Assembly (NCBI GenBank): GCA_002418885.1
Contig: DIEZ01000055.1
Coordinates: 1,665 to 24,942 of the forward strand
Origin: Syntrophaceae bacterium UBA5761
Lineage (GTDB): Bacteria; Desulfobacterota; Syntrophia; Syntrophales; UBA4778
Direction: 5' to 3'
Length of the DNA: 23,278 nt
Shown piece by piece: positions 7,715-15,414 of the stretch; position 1 is the first letter of the stretch; each line of letters begins with the position of its first letter. The position numbers and the translations under genes were made by a program. The notes beneath the pieces were generated by a model. That model was given only the letters and a program-made list of their open reading frames with translations. It did no database searches and was not told the DNA's origin.

Positions 7715-8687
7715 TGTCGGAGGGTCGAGACCGGAACCATTCTGCGGTCCTTTGCAGCCCCTTACGGAAAGAGACTCGCGGCTCGAACCCCAGGTATTTC
7801 TTTGCGAGGGTGATGTCCGCCATGGAGTGGCGGACATCACCCTTTCTTGCTTCAGCAAAGACCGGTTCCGTGCCCGAACCCAGTATCTCTTTCAGTTCGG
7901 CGAGTAGTTCGAGGAGAGTAAAGCGCTTGTTGCAAGCGACATTGAACACCTTCCCCACGGCTTCCGCGGGCGCCGTACAGGCGAGAAGCGTCGCGGCAAC
8001 GACATCCTCGACGAACGTGAAGTCTCGCGATTGCAGCCCGTCTCCGTAGACGACGGGTTGCCGGCCTTCGAGGAGCGCCGAGATGAAACGGGGGATGACG
8101 GCGGCGTACTCCGACGCCGGGTCCTGCCGCATCCCGAAGACGTTGAAGTACCGCAGGGCGACGGTTTCTATGCCGTAGAGACGACAGAAGACCCGGCAGT
8201 AGGCCTCTCCGGCGAGCTTGTTCACGGCGTAAGGGGATAAGGGGTTGGGTGTCATCGTTTCTACCTTGGGTGTCGGGTCGTCCGATGAATCCGGGTTTTC
8301 GTCGGTGGGCTGGTCACCGTAGACGGAGGAGGAAGAGGCATACACGAGACGCTTGACGCCCGCGTCGCGGGAAGCGACGAGCATATTCAGCGTCCCGGTG
8401 ACGTTGATCTCGTTTGCCAGAAGGGGGTCGACGACGGAACGGGGCACAGACCCGAGGGCGGCCAGATGGATGACGTAGTCCATCTTTTCCACTGCCCGCC
8501 GGCAGGTACCGAGATTGCGGATGTCCCCTTCGATCAGTTCGACCTCTCCCGGCGCGGCAAAGGTCAAGTTGTTCCGCTTCCCGGTGAGGAAGTTGTCCAG
8601 GACCCTTACCCGGCAGCCTTGTTTGAGCAAGGCCTCAGCCATGTTCGACCCGATGAACCCTGCGCCGCCCGTTACCAGATACTCCAT
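7680..8687 (-). CDS. NAD-dependent UDP-sugar 4-epimerase (GalE/WbpP type)
   Basis: This is a 335-residue short-chain dehydrogenase/reductase of the extended type. The Rossmann motif GGAGFIGS is at residues 7-14. The catalytic set is YASSSSVYGD (116-125) and Tyr153 with Lys157 in SPYAVNK. The closest resemblance is to UDP-GlcNAc/UDP-Glc 4-epimerases of the WbpP group, which supply sugars for surface polysaccharide. The exact substrate cannot be told. An acidic stretch DENPDSSDDPTP (129-140) before the active site looks like an insertion relative to relatives I recall. The ATG follows GAGGGGGT, and the flippase-like gene ends 18 bp upstream, so they form an operon. The C-terminus overlaps the ntrX-like gene by 35 bp, and a 15-bp inverted repeat lies inside the coding region at 7807-7843. 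Confidence 0.88.
   Translation of the reverse strand: MEYLVTGGAGFIGSNMAEALLKQGCRVRVLDNFLTGKRNNLTFAAPGEVELIEGDIRNLGTCRRAVEKMDYVIHLAALGSVPRSVVDPLLANEINVTGTLNMLVASRDAGVKRLVYASSSSVYGDQPTDENPDSSDDPTPKVETMTPNPLSPYAVNKLAGEAYCRVFCRLYGIETVALRYFNVFGMRQDPASEYAAVIPRFISALLEGRQPVVYGDGLQSRDFTFVEDVVAATLLACTAPAEAVGKVFNVACNKRFTLLELLAELKEILGSGTEPVFAEARKGDVRHSMADITLAKKYLGFEPRVSFRKGLQRTAEWFRSRPSDTIPFSSPTRSS
7807..7843 (+). terminator. Perfect 15-bp hairpin inside the epimerase gene, possible ntrX-side terminator
   Basis: The arms 7807-7821 and 7829-7843 are exact reverse complements (AGGGTGATGTCCGCC in the left arm) around a 7-base loop. On the plus strand the stem is followed by a T-rich TTCTT, about 93 bp after the ntrX-like stop. 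It could therefore end that transcript inside the convergent gene. On the minus strand it encodes the conserved epimerase stretch GDVRHSMADIT and no T-tract follows. The conserved peptide can favour a palindrome by itself, so terminator function is inferred. Confidence 0.45.
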
Positions 8688-8705
8688 ATTACCCCCTCTT
8701 GTGAT

Positions 8706-9692
8706 TCAAAGATTTACGTTGATGTCGGCCCTTCTGCGGATGTCCGACAGGGAAAACCTGTTGAAGGGCAGAAACGCAAGGCCAAGGAATACGATCACTC
8801 CCACACCCAGTGCATGAAAAACGACGGCGTAACTCAGGGCTTCCGCCTTGGGAACGCCGAAGAGAGACAACCCGAGGATGCAGAAGAAGTGCCAGTTGCC
8901 GATGAATCCCGGTGCCGTCGGGATCGCGATGCCGATGATCAGGACTACCATAACGACGAAGGCCGCCGCGAGCGGCAGGTCGAAACCGAAAGAAAGGAAC
9001 AGCAGGTAGACAGCGGCTGCGTCGATTACCCAGATCAGCACCGAGAGGCCGGCTACGTAGAAGGTTGTTCTGACATTGGACAGCACGGCAAGGCCGTCGA
9101 CAAAATGGTGCAGCAGGGCCTCTAACCCCCGATTCAGGCCCTCAGGAAACCGTCGAAAAACCGGGATCAACAGACGGCCCGCTTCCTCTCTCTTGAAAAC
9201 CACGAAAAGCAGAAACGCCAGCGCCGCCAGTGCCACGAGCAGGAATAACATGCCGGCCTTTGCCAGCCAGGCGGGAAGGGGGATGAACGGGAGCAACAGG
9301 AAAAAGACGGTGAGAATGGTGAGGACGTCGAAGATGCGCTCGACGAACACCGTTCCCAGGGCGACGGCCATGCTGACGTTGCTCTTTCCGGCGATCAGGT
9401 AAGGCCTTGCCAACTCGCCGAGCCTTGCCGGGACGGCCACCACGGCGAGAAAGCCCACACAGGTCACCGCAAAAAGGTCGAACTGCCCGATTTTATCGAA
9501 CGGCGCCAGCAACAGGCCCCAGCGGTATGACCGGAGGGTCTGGATCAGGAAGAGACAGAAAAGGGCGAGGAAGGCGTAGTCGTACCGGACGGACTCAAGC
9601 CCCTCTGCGACGGAACCCATGTCGATGTCCTTGAGGGAAAAATAGACCAGGAGGGCGCTGATCGATAGGCCCGCAATCAGGTTCTTTTTCAT
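8706..9692 (-). CDS. Flippase-like integral membrane protein (LPG_synthase_TM / UPF0104 family)
   Basis: This is a 328-residue protein made almost wholly of hydrophobic segments, with about eight membrane helices. It contains the family-typical arrangement around GFLAVVAVPARLGELARPYLI and GIAIPTAPGFIGNWHFF. This is the transmembrane half found in lysylphosphatidylglycerol synthase (MprF) and in many stand-alone proteins near glycosyltransferases and sugar genes. The aminoacyl-transfer half is absent, so lipid lysinylation is not expected; movement of a lipid or lipid-linked sugar across the membrane is the usual guess. ATG 9692 follows a purine-rich GGGAAAGGG that is close to the start. The downstream epimerase 18 bp away supports a surface glycan or lipid role. 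The substrate is unknown. Confidence 0.82.
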   Translation of the reverse strand: MKKNLIAGLSISALLVYFSLKDIDMGSVAEGLESVRYDYAFLALFCLFLIQTLRSYRWGLLLAPFDKIGQFDLFAVTCVGFLAVVAVPARLGELARPYLIAGKSNVSMAVALGTVFVERIFDVLTILTVFFLLLPFIPLPAWLAKAGMLFLLVALAALAFLLFVVFKREEAGRLLIPVFRRFPEGLNRGLEALLHHFVDGLAVLSNVRTTFYVAGLSVLIWVIDAAAVYLLFLSFGFDLPLAAAFVVMVVLIIGIAIPTAPGFIGNWHFFCILGLSLFGVPKAEALSYAVVFHALGVGVIVFLGLAFLPFNRFSLSDIRRRADINVNL

Positions 9693-9703
9693 CCCTTTCC
9701 CGC

Positions 9704-9724
9704 AAAAAAATACCCGGACGGTAT
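9704..9724 (-). terminator. Small hairpin with T-tract after the lipoprotein gene
   Basis: Read on the minus strand, a 5-bp stem ATACC/GGTAT with a 5-base loop (9724-9710) is followed directly by a run of Ts (to 9704). It lies about 42 bp after the lipoprotein stop and 12 bp before the start of the flippase-like gene. The stem is short, so termination would probably be partial. The T-run overlaps the leader of the next gene. Confidence 0.45.
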
Positions 9725-9765
9725 AAACTGCTCGACACAGTGCAGTTCGACCCGACCGGGTTTAG

Positions 9766-10170
9766 TTATTTCCTCCTCAGGTTATCGGCGATCTTATCAT
9801 GAATAAGTTGCGAAGAGAGTTTATTTCCGATCACACCCACACGAACGGAGACCGTCGTTTGATTCTTTGACTTGTACTTTAGGGAAAAGGTCACCTTTTC
9901 ATCGTTGATCAAAGCGGTGATCTTGCCCTGAGCGATCTCCTTCTCCGGCAGGACGTCTGTGGCCTTCATATCGGCGACGGTCTTTTCTACGGCGGCCCAT
10001 ACGGTGTCGAAAGGGAAGTAATAGTCCGTCTTCATCTCGCCGTTGAGCCATACGTAGGTCCCCGAAACCGACCCGACGGCGGTCCCGCCGACGATAACGG
10101 CGGCACAGCCCGTTGCTATCAAAAACAGACTCAGGACCGATAACATTAACCCGCGCATACCGTTTCCCAT
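9766..10170 (-). CDS. DUF3568-type lipoprotein
   Basis: This is a 134-residue small lipoprotein. A signal sequence ends in the lipobox LIATGC, making Cys22 the lipidated residue. The glycine/valine-rich stretch AAVIVGGTAVGSVSGTYVWLNGEMK follows, as is common in DUF3568 proteins. The rest is a small mixed alpha/beta domain (FDTVWAAVEKTVADMKATDVLPE...KVTFSLKYKSKNQTTVSVRVG). The residue after Cys22 is Ala, so outer membrane sorting is more likely than inner membrane retention. I chose ATG 10170 because GAGGGGG lies 8 bases upstream; ATG 10191 would put that site inside the coding sequence. The function of the family is unknown. It sits between a Lon-like protease and a flippase-like gene, with a small terminator after it. 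Confidence 0.8.
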   Translation of the reverse strand: MGNGMRGLMLSVLSLFLIATGCAAVIVGGTAVGSVSGTYVWLNGEMKTDYYFPFDTVWAAVEKTVADMKATDVLPEKEIAQGKITALINDEKVTFSLKYKSKNQTTVSVRVGVIGNKLSSQLIHDKIADNLRRK

Positions 10171-10270
10171 CGTTGAAACCCCCTCAATCATTCAATTCGT
10201 TTACACAAAGCACAAACCGTGGGTCTTTGCAAGTTTTTCGAGTTGCCCGGATAAATCGGCGGCCGTAATC

Positions 10271-12751
10271 TTACGCCGACGGTGGGGGCGCCTGTCCTTG
10301 TCCCGGTTTCTTCTCTTCCTCGCCGAAGGTTTTCAGGCTGAGAGCGATGTTTTTCAACCTTTCGTCCACCATCCTGTTGACGGTATTTTCGGGATACTGA
10401 CCCGTCTCATCCCTCTCGCCTGCCTCCACCCCCGTCAGGATCGCGATCCCTTCGTCGATCGTTCTGACCGGGTAGATGTGGAATCTTCCCTGCTTCACGG
10501 CCTCGACGACGTCCTTGCGCAGCATCAGCTCCGGGACGTTCAGGGCGGGAATGAGGACCCCTTGGGTGCCGGTCAACCCTTTGGCTCGGCAGACGTCGTA
10601 GAAACCCTCGACCTTGTAGTTTACGCCGCCGATCGGCTGTATTTCACCCTTCTGGTTCACCGACCCCGTGACGGCGAGGTCCTGCCGGATTGGCAGGTTC
10701 GCCAGGCTGGACATGATCGCGTAAACCTCCGTGGAAGAGGCGCTGTCGCCGTCGACGCCGGAGTAAGACTGCTCGAAGCAGAGGCTGGCGCTCATAGTGA
10801 GCGGCTTATCTTGGGCATACTTTCCGCGGAAATAGCCTTCCAGGATCAGGACGCCCTTGTCATGGGTCTTTCCCGAGAGTTTGGCCTCCCTCTCGATGTT
10901 GATGATGCCCGCCCGCCCTATCGACGTTTTTGCCGTGATCCGAGACGGTTTTCCGAAGAGGTGGTCGCCGAGGTCGTAGACGGACAAACCGTTTATCTGG
11001 CCCACGACCGCGCCCTCCGTGTCGATCATGATGACGCCGTCCTCGATCATCTCCTGGATCTTTTCTTCGATCAGGTTGACGCGGCTGATTTTTTCTCCGT
11101 AGGCCTTTTCCACGTGTTTGTCTGTGACCAACGGGTTACCCTCCTGCCGGGCCCAGTAATGGGACTCACGGATCAGGTCGGTGATTTCGCTGAAACGCGT
11201 GGAGAGCTTCTTCTGCCGTCCCGTCAGCCTGACGCCGTGCTCGACGATGGAGGCAACGGCGGCCCTGTCGAACTGGAGGAGCTTCTCGTCGTCGATGATC
11301 CTCTTGATGAAACAGACATAATCGGTGACGTGTTTTTCTTCGTTCGGCATTTCCGTGTCGAAGTCGGATTTCGTCTTGAATATCTTTTTGAAGTCCTCCT
11401 CGAAGACGTAAAGGAGCCGGTAGATGTAGTCGTCGCCGACCATCACGACCTTGACGTCCAGGGGGATGGGTTCCGGCTTGAGCGCCGTCGGCATGATGCC
11501 GTAAGGGTCGAAGGGTTGCATGTTCAGCGACCTGTTCTTTAGTGTCCTCTTCAGTGTGTACCACACGCCCGGCTCGATCAGGGCGTCCAGGGCCATGAAA
11601 ACCAAGTAGCCGCCGTTCGCCCGGAGGAGCGATCCCGCCTTGATCTTCGTGAAGTCCGTCCTCCAGAAGCCCGTACGGTCGACCTCCCGTTCGATGGTAC
11701 CGAAGAGATTCTTGTACGTCGGGTCAGTTTCCAGGATCACCGGCGTTTTTTTCGTCTGGGAGTTGTCGACTAGGACATTGACCTTGAACTCCGTGAACCG
11801 AGGTTGCGGCACCACAATGAACGGCGGGACGGGGGCGTGCTGTCGCTGCTCCTCCTCTTTTTCCTTGAACATCTTGAGGTTCGAGAGGATATGCTCCTGT
11901 ACCTCGTCGAGGTATTCGTTTATTTTGTTGTTGTCGTCGCTGTATTTCACCCGGATGTCGGAAATCAGCTCGCTCACCACGGGCAGTCCGCTTCTGTATT
12001 CCAGGTTGTCGATCTCTTCGCGGATTTTTTTTTCGTTCTCCCTCATTTCCCTCATCAAGGAATCGAGCTCTATCCGGTAGTTGAGGAGTTTCTTCTTGAT
12101 TATTTCCAGGTCTTCTTTGCTGAAGTTGCCCTGTTCCGCCAAGGCTTCGAGCTGCTCGAAAGGCACCGGCTTGCCCTCATAGAGAGGGACGATGTCCTGC
12201 CGGGTGAAAGGCCCGATCTGGAAGGCCACGAGCTGAAACCCGTCTTTCAGGATGCGGTCGTTGAATTGCTTCATCATCTCCTTTTGCTTCGACCGGTAGT
12301 TTTCTATGATCTCTTCGGATGCCTTCTTGAAGACGTCGCTTTCGAAGATCAAGGGGATCTGTTTGGTAAGATGGTCGATAAGGTCGTCCATGTCGCGGGC
12401 GAATTTCTGTCCCATACCGGCAGTAAGAAAAATCACCTTTGGCATGTCGGGGTTCTTGAAATTATTGACATAACAGATATCCCTCGGTATCCCCTTGCCG
12501 GGGTCGAGTTTGTTCAACACCCTCGTTATGGTCGAGGTTCTGCCCGTCCCCGTCCTTCCCGCAACATAGATGTTGTACCCCGGGCTTTCGATGGTCAGTC
12601 CGAGCTTCAAGGCCCTGACGGCCCGGTCCTGACCGATGATCCCCTCTTTATATTCGCACTCTTCCGTCGTCTGGAACGACAGTGATTCGGGGTCGCACCG
12701 CCATCTCAGTCTTTCAACCGGTACTTCCTCAAAATGAATTTTCTTATCCAT
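10271..12751 (-). CDS. Lon-like ATP-dependent protease (AAA_32 / LonB-type, S16 family)
   Basis: This is an 826-residue cytoplasmic Lon-family protease of the type with a large inserted AAA_32 domain and no N-terminal Lon substrate domain. The nucleotide loop GRTGTGRTS is at residues 65-73, with Arg71 where classical Walker A has Lys. A long charged, coiled-coil-like region fills about 150-310. The S16 protease domain has catalytic Ser670 in DGDSASS and Lys713 in GGVNYKVEGFYD, 43 residues apart as in Lon. A proline/glutamine-rich tail ends the protein. Such proteins are widespread in deltaproteobacteria, usually as extra copies beside a classical Lon. ATG 12751 has only a weak GAAGAGAA site. 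The neighbours on either side are more than 75 bp away, so it may be transcribed by itself. Confidence 0.9.
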   Translation of the reverse strand: MDKKIHFEEVPVERLRWRCDPESLSFQTTEECEYKEGIIGQDRAVRALKLGLTIESPGYNIYVAGRTGTGRTSTITRVLNKLDPGKGIPRDICYVNNFKNPDMPKVIFLTAGMGQKFARDMDDLIDHLTKQIPLIFESDVFKKASEEIIENYRSKQKEMMKQFNDRILKDGFQLVAFQIGPFTRQDIVPLYEGKPVPFEQLEALAEQGNFSKEDLEIIKKKLLNYRIELDSLMREMRENEKKIREEIDNLEYRSGLPVVSELISDIRVKYSDDNNKINEYLDEVQEHILSNLKMFKEKEEEQRQHAPVPPFIVVPQPRFTEFKVNVLVDNSQTKKTPVILETDPTYKNLFGTIEREVDRTGFWRTDFTKIKAGSLLRANGGYLVFMALDALIEPGVWYTLKRTLKNRSLNMQPFDPYGIMPTALKPEPIPLDVKVVMVGDDYIYRLLYVFEEDFKKIFKTKSDFDTEMPNEEKHVTDYVCFIKRIIDDEKLLQFDRAAVASIVEHGVRLTGRQKKLSTRFSEITDLIRESHYWARQEGNPLVTDKHVEKAYGEKISRVNLIEEKIQEMIEDGVIMIDTEGAVVGQINGLSVYDLGDHLFGKPSRITAKTSIGRAGIINIEREAKLSGKTHDKGVLILEGYFRGKYAQDKPLTMSASLCFEQSYSGVDGDSASSTEVYAIMSSLANLPIRQDLAVTGSVNQKGEIQPIGGVNYKVEGFYDVCRAKGLTGTQGVLIPALNVPELMLRKDVVEAVKQGRFHIYPVRTIDEGIAILTGVEAGERDETGQYPENTVNRMVDERLKNIALSLKTFGEEEKKPGQGQAPPPSA

Positions 12752-12854
12752 TTCTCTTCAGGTTCTCCCGAATAAATTTTTGCAAGATTGATGGTCGTTT
12801 GTCACAAAGGCAAAAAAATACACACGAGAAGGGTAGATCATAAAGAAAGACAAT

Positions 12855-12890
12855 TCATTTGTCCATAGATTTGTCCGGCGATTTGTCTGG
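12855..12890 (-). repeat. Three tandem 12-bp units at the end of the DedA-like gene
   Basis: The last 36 bp are three 12-bp units sharing the core GGACAAAT (one G/A variant). They encode PDKS-PDKS-MDK-stop. The third unit supplies the stop codon, so unit gain or loss would change only the length of the hydrophilic tail. Seen directly. Confidence 0.8.
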
Positions 12891-13658
12891 GGGGGTATCG
12901 GGACCTGCCTTGCCGCTGTCCCGGGGCGGTTGCTTTTTCCCCAAGAGCTTCAAGAGCTCATCGCGGTAGAGATAGGCAAGGACAAGGACGACTGCGGTGA
13001 AGGCAAGGATGGCGAACAGGGTCTTTGTCTGGGCGTTGCGGACGCAACTGCCCCCGACCGAGAGGAGAATGGTACCGAAGAGCCTCCCCGCGGTCGAAAC
13101 GAGCAGAAAGAGACTTGTCCTCATGTGGCTCAGCCCCATGATGTAACACAGGGCGTCTTTCGGAAAACCGGGGATCAAGAACATGGCGAAGGTAACGAGC
13201 GCCCCCTGGTGTTCCATGAACCGGTCGTATTTCTGGAGGATCTTACGGTCCACCACCTTTTCCACGAAGGGCAGGCCGAGCCATCGGGAAAGGGCGAAGG
13301 CCAACCAGGAGCCGATGGTGAGGCCGATCGTTGAATAGATGGTCCCCATAACGGGCCCGTACAGATAGCCTCCGATGATCCCCGTCGCTTCGCCGGGCAC
13401 CGGTGCGATGAGCACCTGGAGGACCTGCAGCAGAGTGAAAATCAGGACGGATAAAGGGCCGAAAGACTTCACAAGGGCAACGGCCCTTTCCCTGTCGATG
13501 AAATAGGTATGAAGACCGAAGTGAAAGAAGAGATAGGTTGCAAGGGCAAGGATCGAAACGAAGAGGGCAATTCTCAGGAAGGGGTGGACATCGGTGTCGC
13601 CCCGCTTTTTGTCCCGGTTCTCCTGTTCCTTACCCTTGTTCTTCTCGTCGGGAGGCAT
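12855..13658 (-). CDS. DedA/TVP38-TMEM64 (VTT domain) membrane protein
   Basis: This is a 267-residue inner membrane protein. A charged, Lys-rich N-terminus (about 1-27) precedes the first helix. The VTT/SNARE-associated core shows APVPGEATGIIGGYLYGPVMGTIYSTIGLTIGSWLAFALSRWLG, with the re-entrant-loop residues typical of the family, then LIPGFPKDALCYIMGLS. The tail is short, hydrophilic and partly repetitive (PDKSPDKSMDK). DedA-superfamily members include undecaprenyl phosphate translocases; for this TVP38-like branch the substrate is less certain. The gene starts 68 bp after uppP ends, on the same strand. That neighbourhood fits a role with the undecaprenyl carrier lipid. The start is an ATG with a poor ribosome binding site. 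Confidence 0.87.
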   Translation of the reverse strand: MPPDEKNKGKEQENRDKKRGDTDVHPFLRIALFVSILALATYLFFHFGLHTYFIDRERAVALVKSFGPLSVLIFTLLQVLQVLIAPVPGEATGIIGGYLYGPVMGTIYSTIGLTIGSWLAFALSRWLGLPFVEKVVDRKILQKYDRFMEHQGALVTFAMFLIPGFPKDALCYIMGLSHMRTSLFLLVSTAGRLFGTILLSVGGSCVRNAQTKTLFAILAFTAVVLVLAYLYRDELLKLLGKKQPPRDSGKAGPDTPPDKSPDKSMDK

Positions 13659-13686
13659 GGTGTAAATCCGGTGATACTATACTATA

Positions 13687-13717
13687 GGGGCCGAGCCCGT
13701 AACGGGCCGAAAGCCCC
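13687..13717 (-). terminator. Nested hairpin between uppP and the DedA-like gene
   Basis: An inner stem GCCCG/CGGGC (13695-13707, 3-base loop) is enclosed by an outer stem GGGGC/GCCCC (13687-13691 with 13713-13717). It begins 10 bp after the uppP stop. There is no T-run after it, so it is not a classical intrinsic terminator. It could slow polymerase or protect the uppP mRNA end. The AT-rich TATAGTATAGTAT just beyond it could act as a -10 element for the DedA-like gene, but no matching -35 was found. Confidence 0.4.
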
Positions 13718-13726
13718 CGTGTTTTC

Positions 13727-14518
13727 TCAAAAAAAACGATGAAAGACTACCTGGTCGGAGATGATCAAAATCCCCAGGGCCCAGACATACCAGGCGAAGC
13801 CTCGTAGGCTTTTCTCTTTTATGGTCCATAACATGAATCGTACGGCCAGGTAACCGGACAGGGCGGCCGCGACAGCGCCCAAGGCCAACTCTGCGATACC
13901 GACCCCTGTTCCCGAGTTGACCATGGCGATTAGGGGTTTTGTCTTCACGGCCGCCGCTCCCAGGATCGCCGGTATGGAGAGGAGAAAGGAAAAGCGCGCC
14001 GCAAAGTCTCGATTCAATCCCCGCATCAGGGCGCCCGCTATCGTCATCCCTGAGCGGGAGACCGCGGGGATGATGGCCACCCCCTGTAGGACGCCGATGA
14101 AAAGGGCGTCGACATAACCCATATGCGACTCGTCCTTGTCGTGTTTCCTGACTGTCTCGGCCCACCATAGCACGAGGCCTGTGAAGATGAATTCGACGCC
14201 GAGCGTCTTTCCCGAACCGAACATTTCTTCGAAGGCGTCTTCAAAAAGAATCCCTATCATTCCGGCAGGTATCGTTCCCACGACGACGAGGAGGGTGAGC
14301 CGACTGAAGGGGTGACTGATCATCGCCCAAATATCGTGCCGGAAGATGACGAGCAGGACCGCCGCCGTCGCCACGTGTACGATAACATCGAAAATCAGGG
14401 CCCCTTCCGTGATGCCGAAGATCTTCTGGAAGAGGACCAGGTGGCCAGAGCTGCTGACGGGGAGAAATTCCGTGAGTCCCTGAACCACTCCCAGAAACAA
14501 AGATTCGCCCACCGTCAT
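13727..14518 (-). CDS. uppP: Undecaprenyl-diphosphatase UppP (BacA)
   Basis: UppP is the integral membrane phosphatase that turns undecaprenyl diphosphate into the monophosphate, recycling the carrier lipid of cell wall and O-antigen synthesis. The length of 263 residues is typical. The first active-site motif LTEFLPVSSSGH contains Glu17, Ser22-24 and His26. The second, PAVSRSGMTI, contains Arg155. About eight hydrophobic segments are visible. ATG 14518 follows GAGAGAGG. The tauE-like gene upstream ends 100 bp away on the same strand and the DedA-like gene follows after 68 bp, so co-transcription is possible. Overproduction of this protein is known to confer bacitracin resistance, but here the gene is probably housekeeping. 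Confidence 0.96.
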   Translation of the reverse strand: MTVGESLFLGVVQGLTEFLPVSSSGHLVLFQKIFGITEGALIFDVIVHVATAAVLLVIFRHDIWAMISHPFSRLTLLVVVGTIPAGMIGILFEDAFEEMFGSGKTLGVEFIFTGLVLWWAETVRKHDKDESHMGYVDALFIGVLQGVAIIPAVSRSGMTIAGALMRGLNRDFAARFSFLLSIPAILGAAAVKTKPLIAMVNSGTGVGIAELALGAVAAALSGYLAVRFMLWTIKEKSLRGFAWYVWALGILIISDQVVFHRFF

Positions 14519-14618
14519 GCCGCCTCTCTCTTCCCGCCGGAAATTCGCGCCATACTTTCATAAACCCTTTGCGCTGTCCATGATAATTTTAGCGGGCAAT
14601 ACCTAAACAAACTTCTGT

Positions 14619-15347
14619 CTACCCCACGAGCGAGCCGTACATGATAAAAAGGCCGAGCAGGGCAAGCAGGACCATCATGATCATCCGGTAGGTCTCATCG
14701 CTCAGCTTGCCGTAGAAGAACGCCCCCGAATAAGTCCCGATGAGGAGTGCAGGAAGGGAGATGAAGAAGAGACGCCAGACTTCAGCGGTCGTCAGGCCGC
14801 TGCACACTTGCGCGAGCACCACGAGGACCCCCGACACGACGAAAAAACCCTGAAGAACTACCTTTACCACGTCTTTGCCCCAGGGCTGGAGAGACGTCCA
14901 GACGATGACGGGGGGACCGGAGGCGCTCAGGGTGCCCCCAAGACAGCCGGCCAAAAAACCGAAGCCGTAGGACCAATGGCGGCTTATAGTGCCGGTTGTC
15001 CGCACCGTGATGTTTATGAGCGGATAGACCACCAGGGTCAGACCCATGACAAACTGGATGACCCGCGTATCCAGGGTCTTGAGGAAAAAGACACCTAACG
15101 GTATGCCCGGAAGGGCGCCGAGCAGGAGGGGGACGATTTTCCCCCAGTCGAGATGTTGCCGGAGCTGGACGAGCAGGATGACCGACATGGTAACGGCATG
15201 GAGCGCGGTCAAGGGGATGACGGTTTTTATGTCCATGAAGGTCGCCAGCAGCGGCAGGGCGAGCAGGATGGAGCCGAACCCGGACAATCCCTGTGTAAAA
15301 CCGGCAAGAAAGGTAACAAAACTCAGGAGGATGTATGTTCTTGACAA
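14619..15347 (-). CDS. TauE/SafE-family anion permease
   Basis: This is a 242-residue membrane protein with about eight helices in two repeated halves. The family motif appears as AGFTQGLSGFGSILLALPLL in the first half and FLAGCLGGTLSASGPPVIVWTSL in the second. Family members export or import sulfite, sulfonates, taurine-related compounds or other small organic anions; the substrate here is unknown. The frame stays open to a TTG at 15401, but that TTG is part of a good -35 box. I place the start at TTG 15347, which has GGAGG 5 bases upstream and lies about 19 nt after the expected transcription start. It is divergent from the TerC-like gene and upstream of uppP. Confidence 0.87.
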   Translation of the reverse strand: MSRTYILLSFVTFLAGFTQGLSGFGSILLALPLLATFMDIKTVIPLTALHAVTMSVILLVQLRQHLDWGKIVPLLLGALPGIPLGVFFLKTLDTRVIQFVMGLTLVVYPLINITVRTTGTISRHWSYGFGFLAGCLGGTLSASGPPVIVWTSLQPWGKDVVKVVLQGFFVVSGVLVVLAQVCSGLTTAEVWRLFFISLPALLIGTYSGAFFYGKLSDETYRMIMMVLLALLGLFIMYGSLVG

Positions 15348-15372
15348 CGACGCCTCCGAAAAATGCGTCCCG

Positions 15373-15401
15373 ATTATGATGGCCTTTCCCCTGAAAGTCA
15401 A
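15373..15401 (-). promoter_or_regulatory. Sigma-70-type promoter of the tauE-like gene
   Basis: Read on the minus strand, TTGACT (15401-15396) is followed after exactly 17 bp by CATAAT (15378-15373). Each hexamer matches the consensus in 5 of 6 positions. Transcription would start near 15366, giving a leader of about 19 nt containing GGAGG (15357-15353) before TTG 15347. This is the best promoter match in the window and it decides the gene start. Confidence 0.65.
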
Positions 15402-15414
15402 AGAGAGAAAAGGC

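Noticed and set aside
10298..12685. Long plus-strand open frames opposite the Lon-like protease
   Set aside because: Antisense shadows of an intact gene with complete catalytic motifs on the minus strand.
15348..15401. N-terminal extension of the TauE-like protein from TTG 15401
   Set aside because: The TTG is the start of a TTGACT -35 element with a well-spaced -10, so this stretch is promoter and leader.
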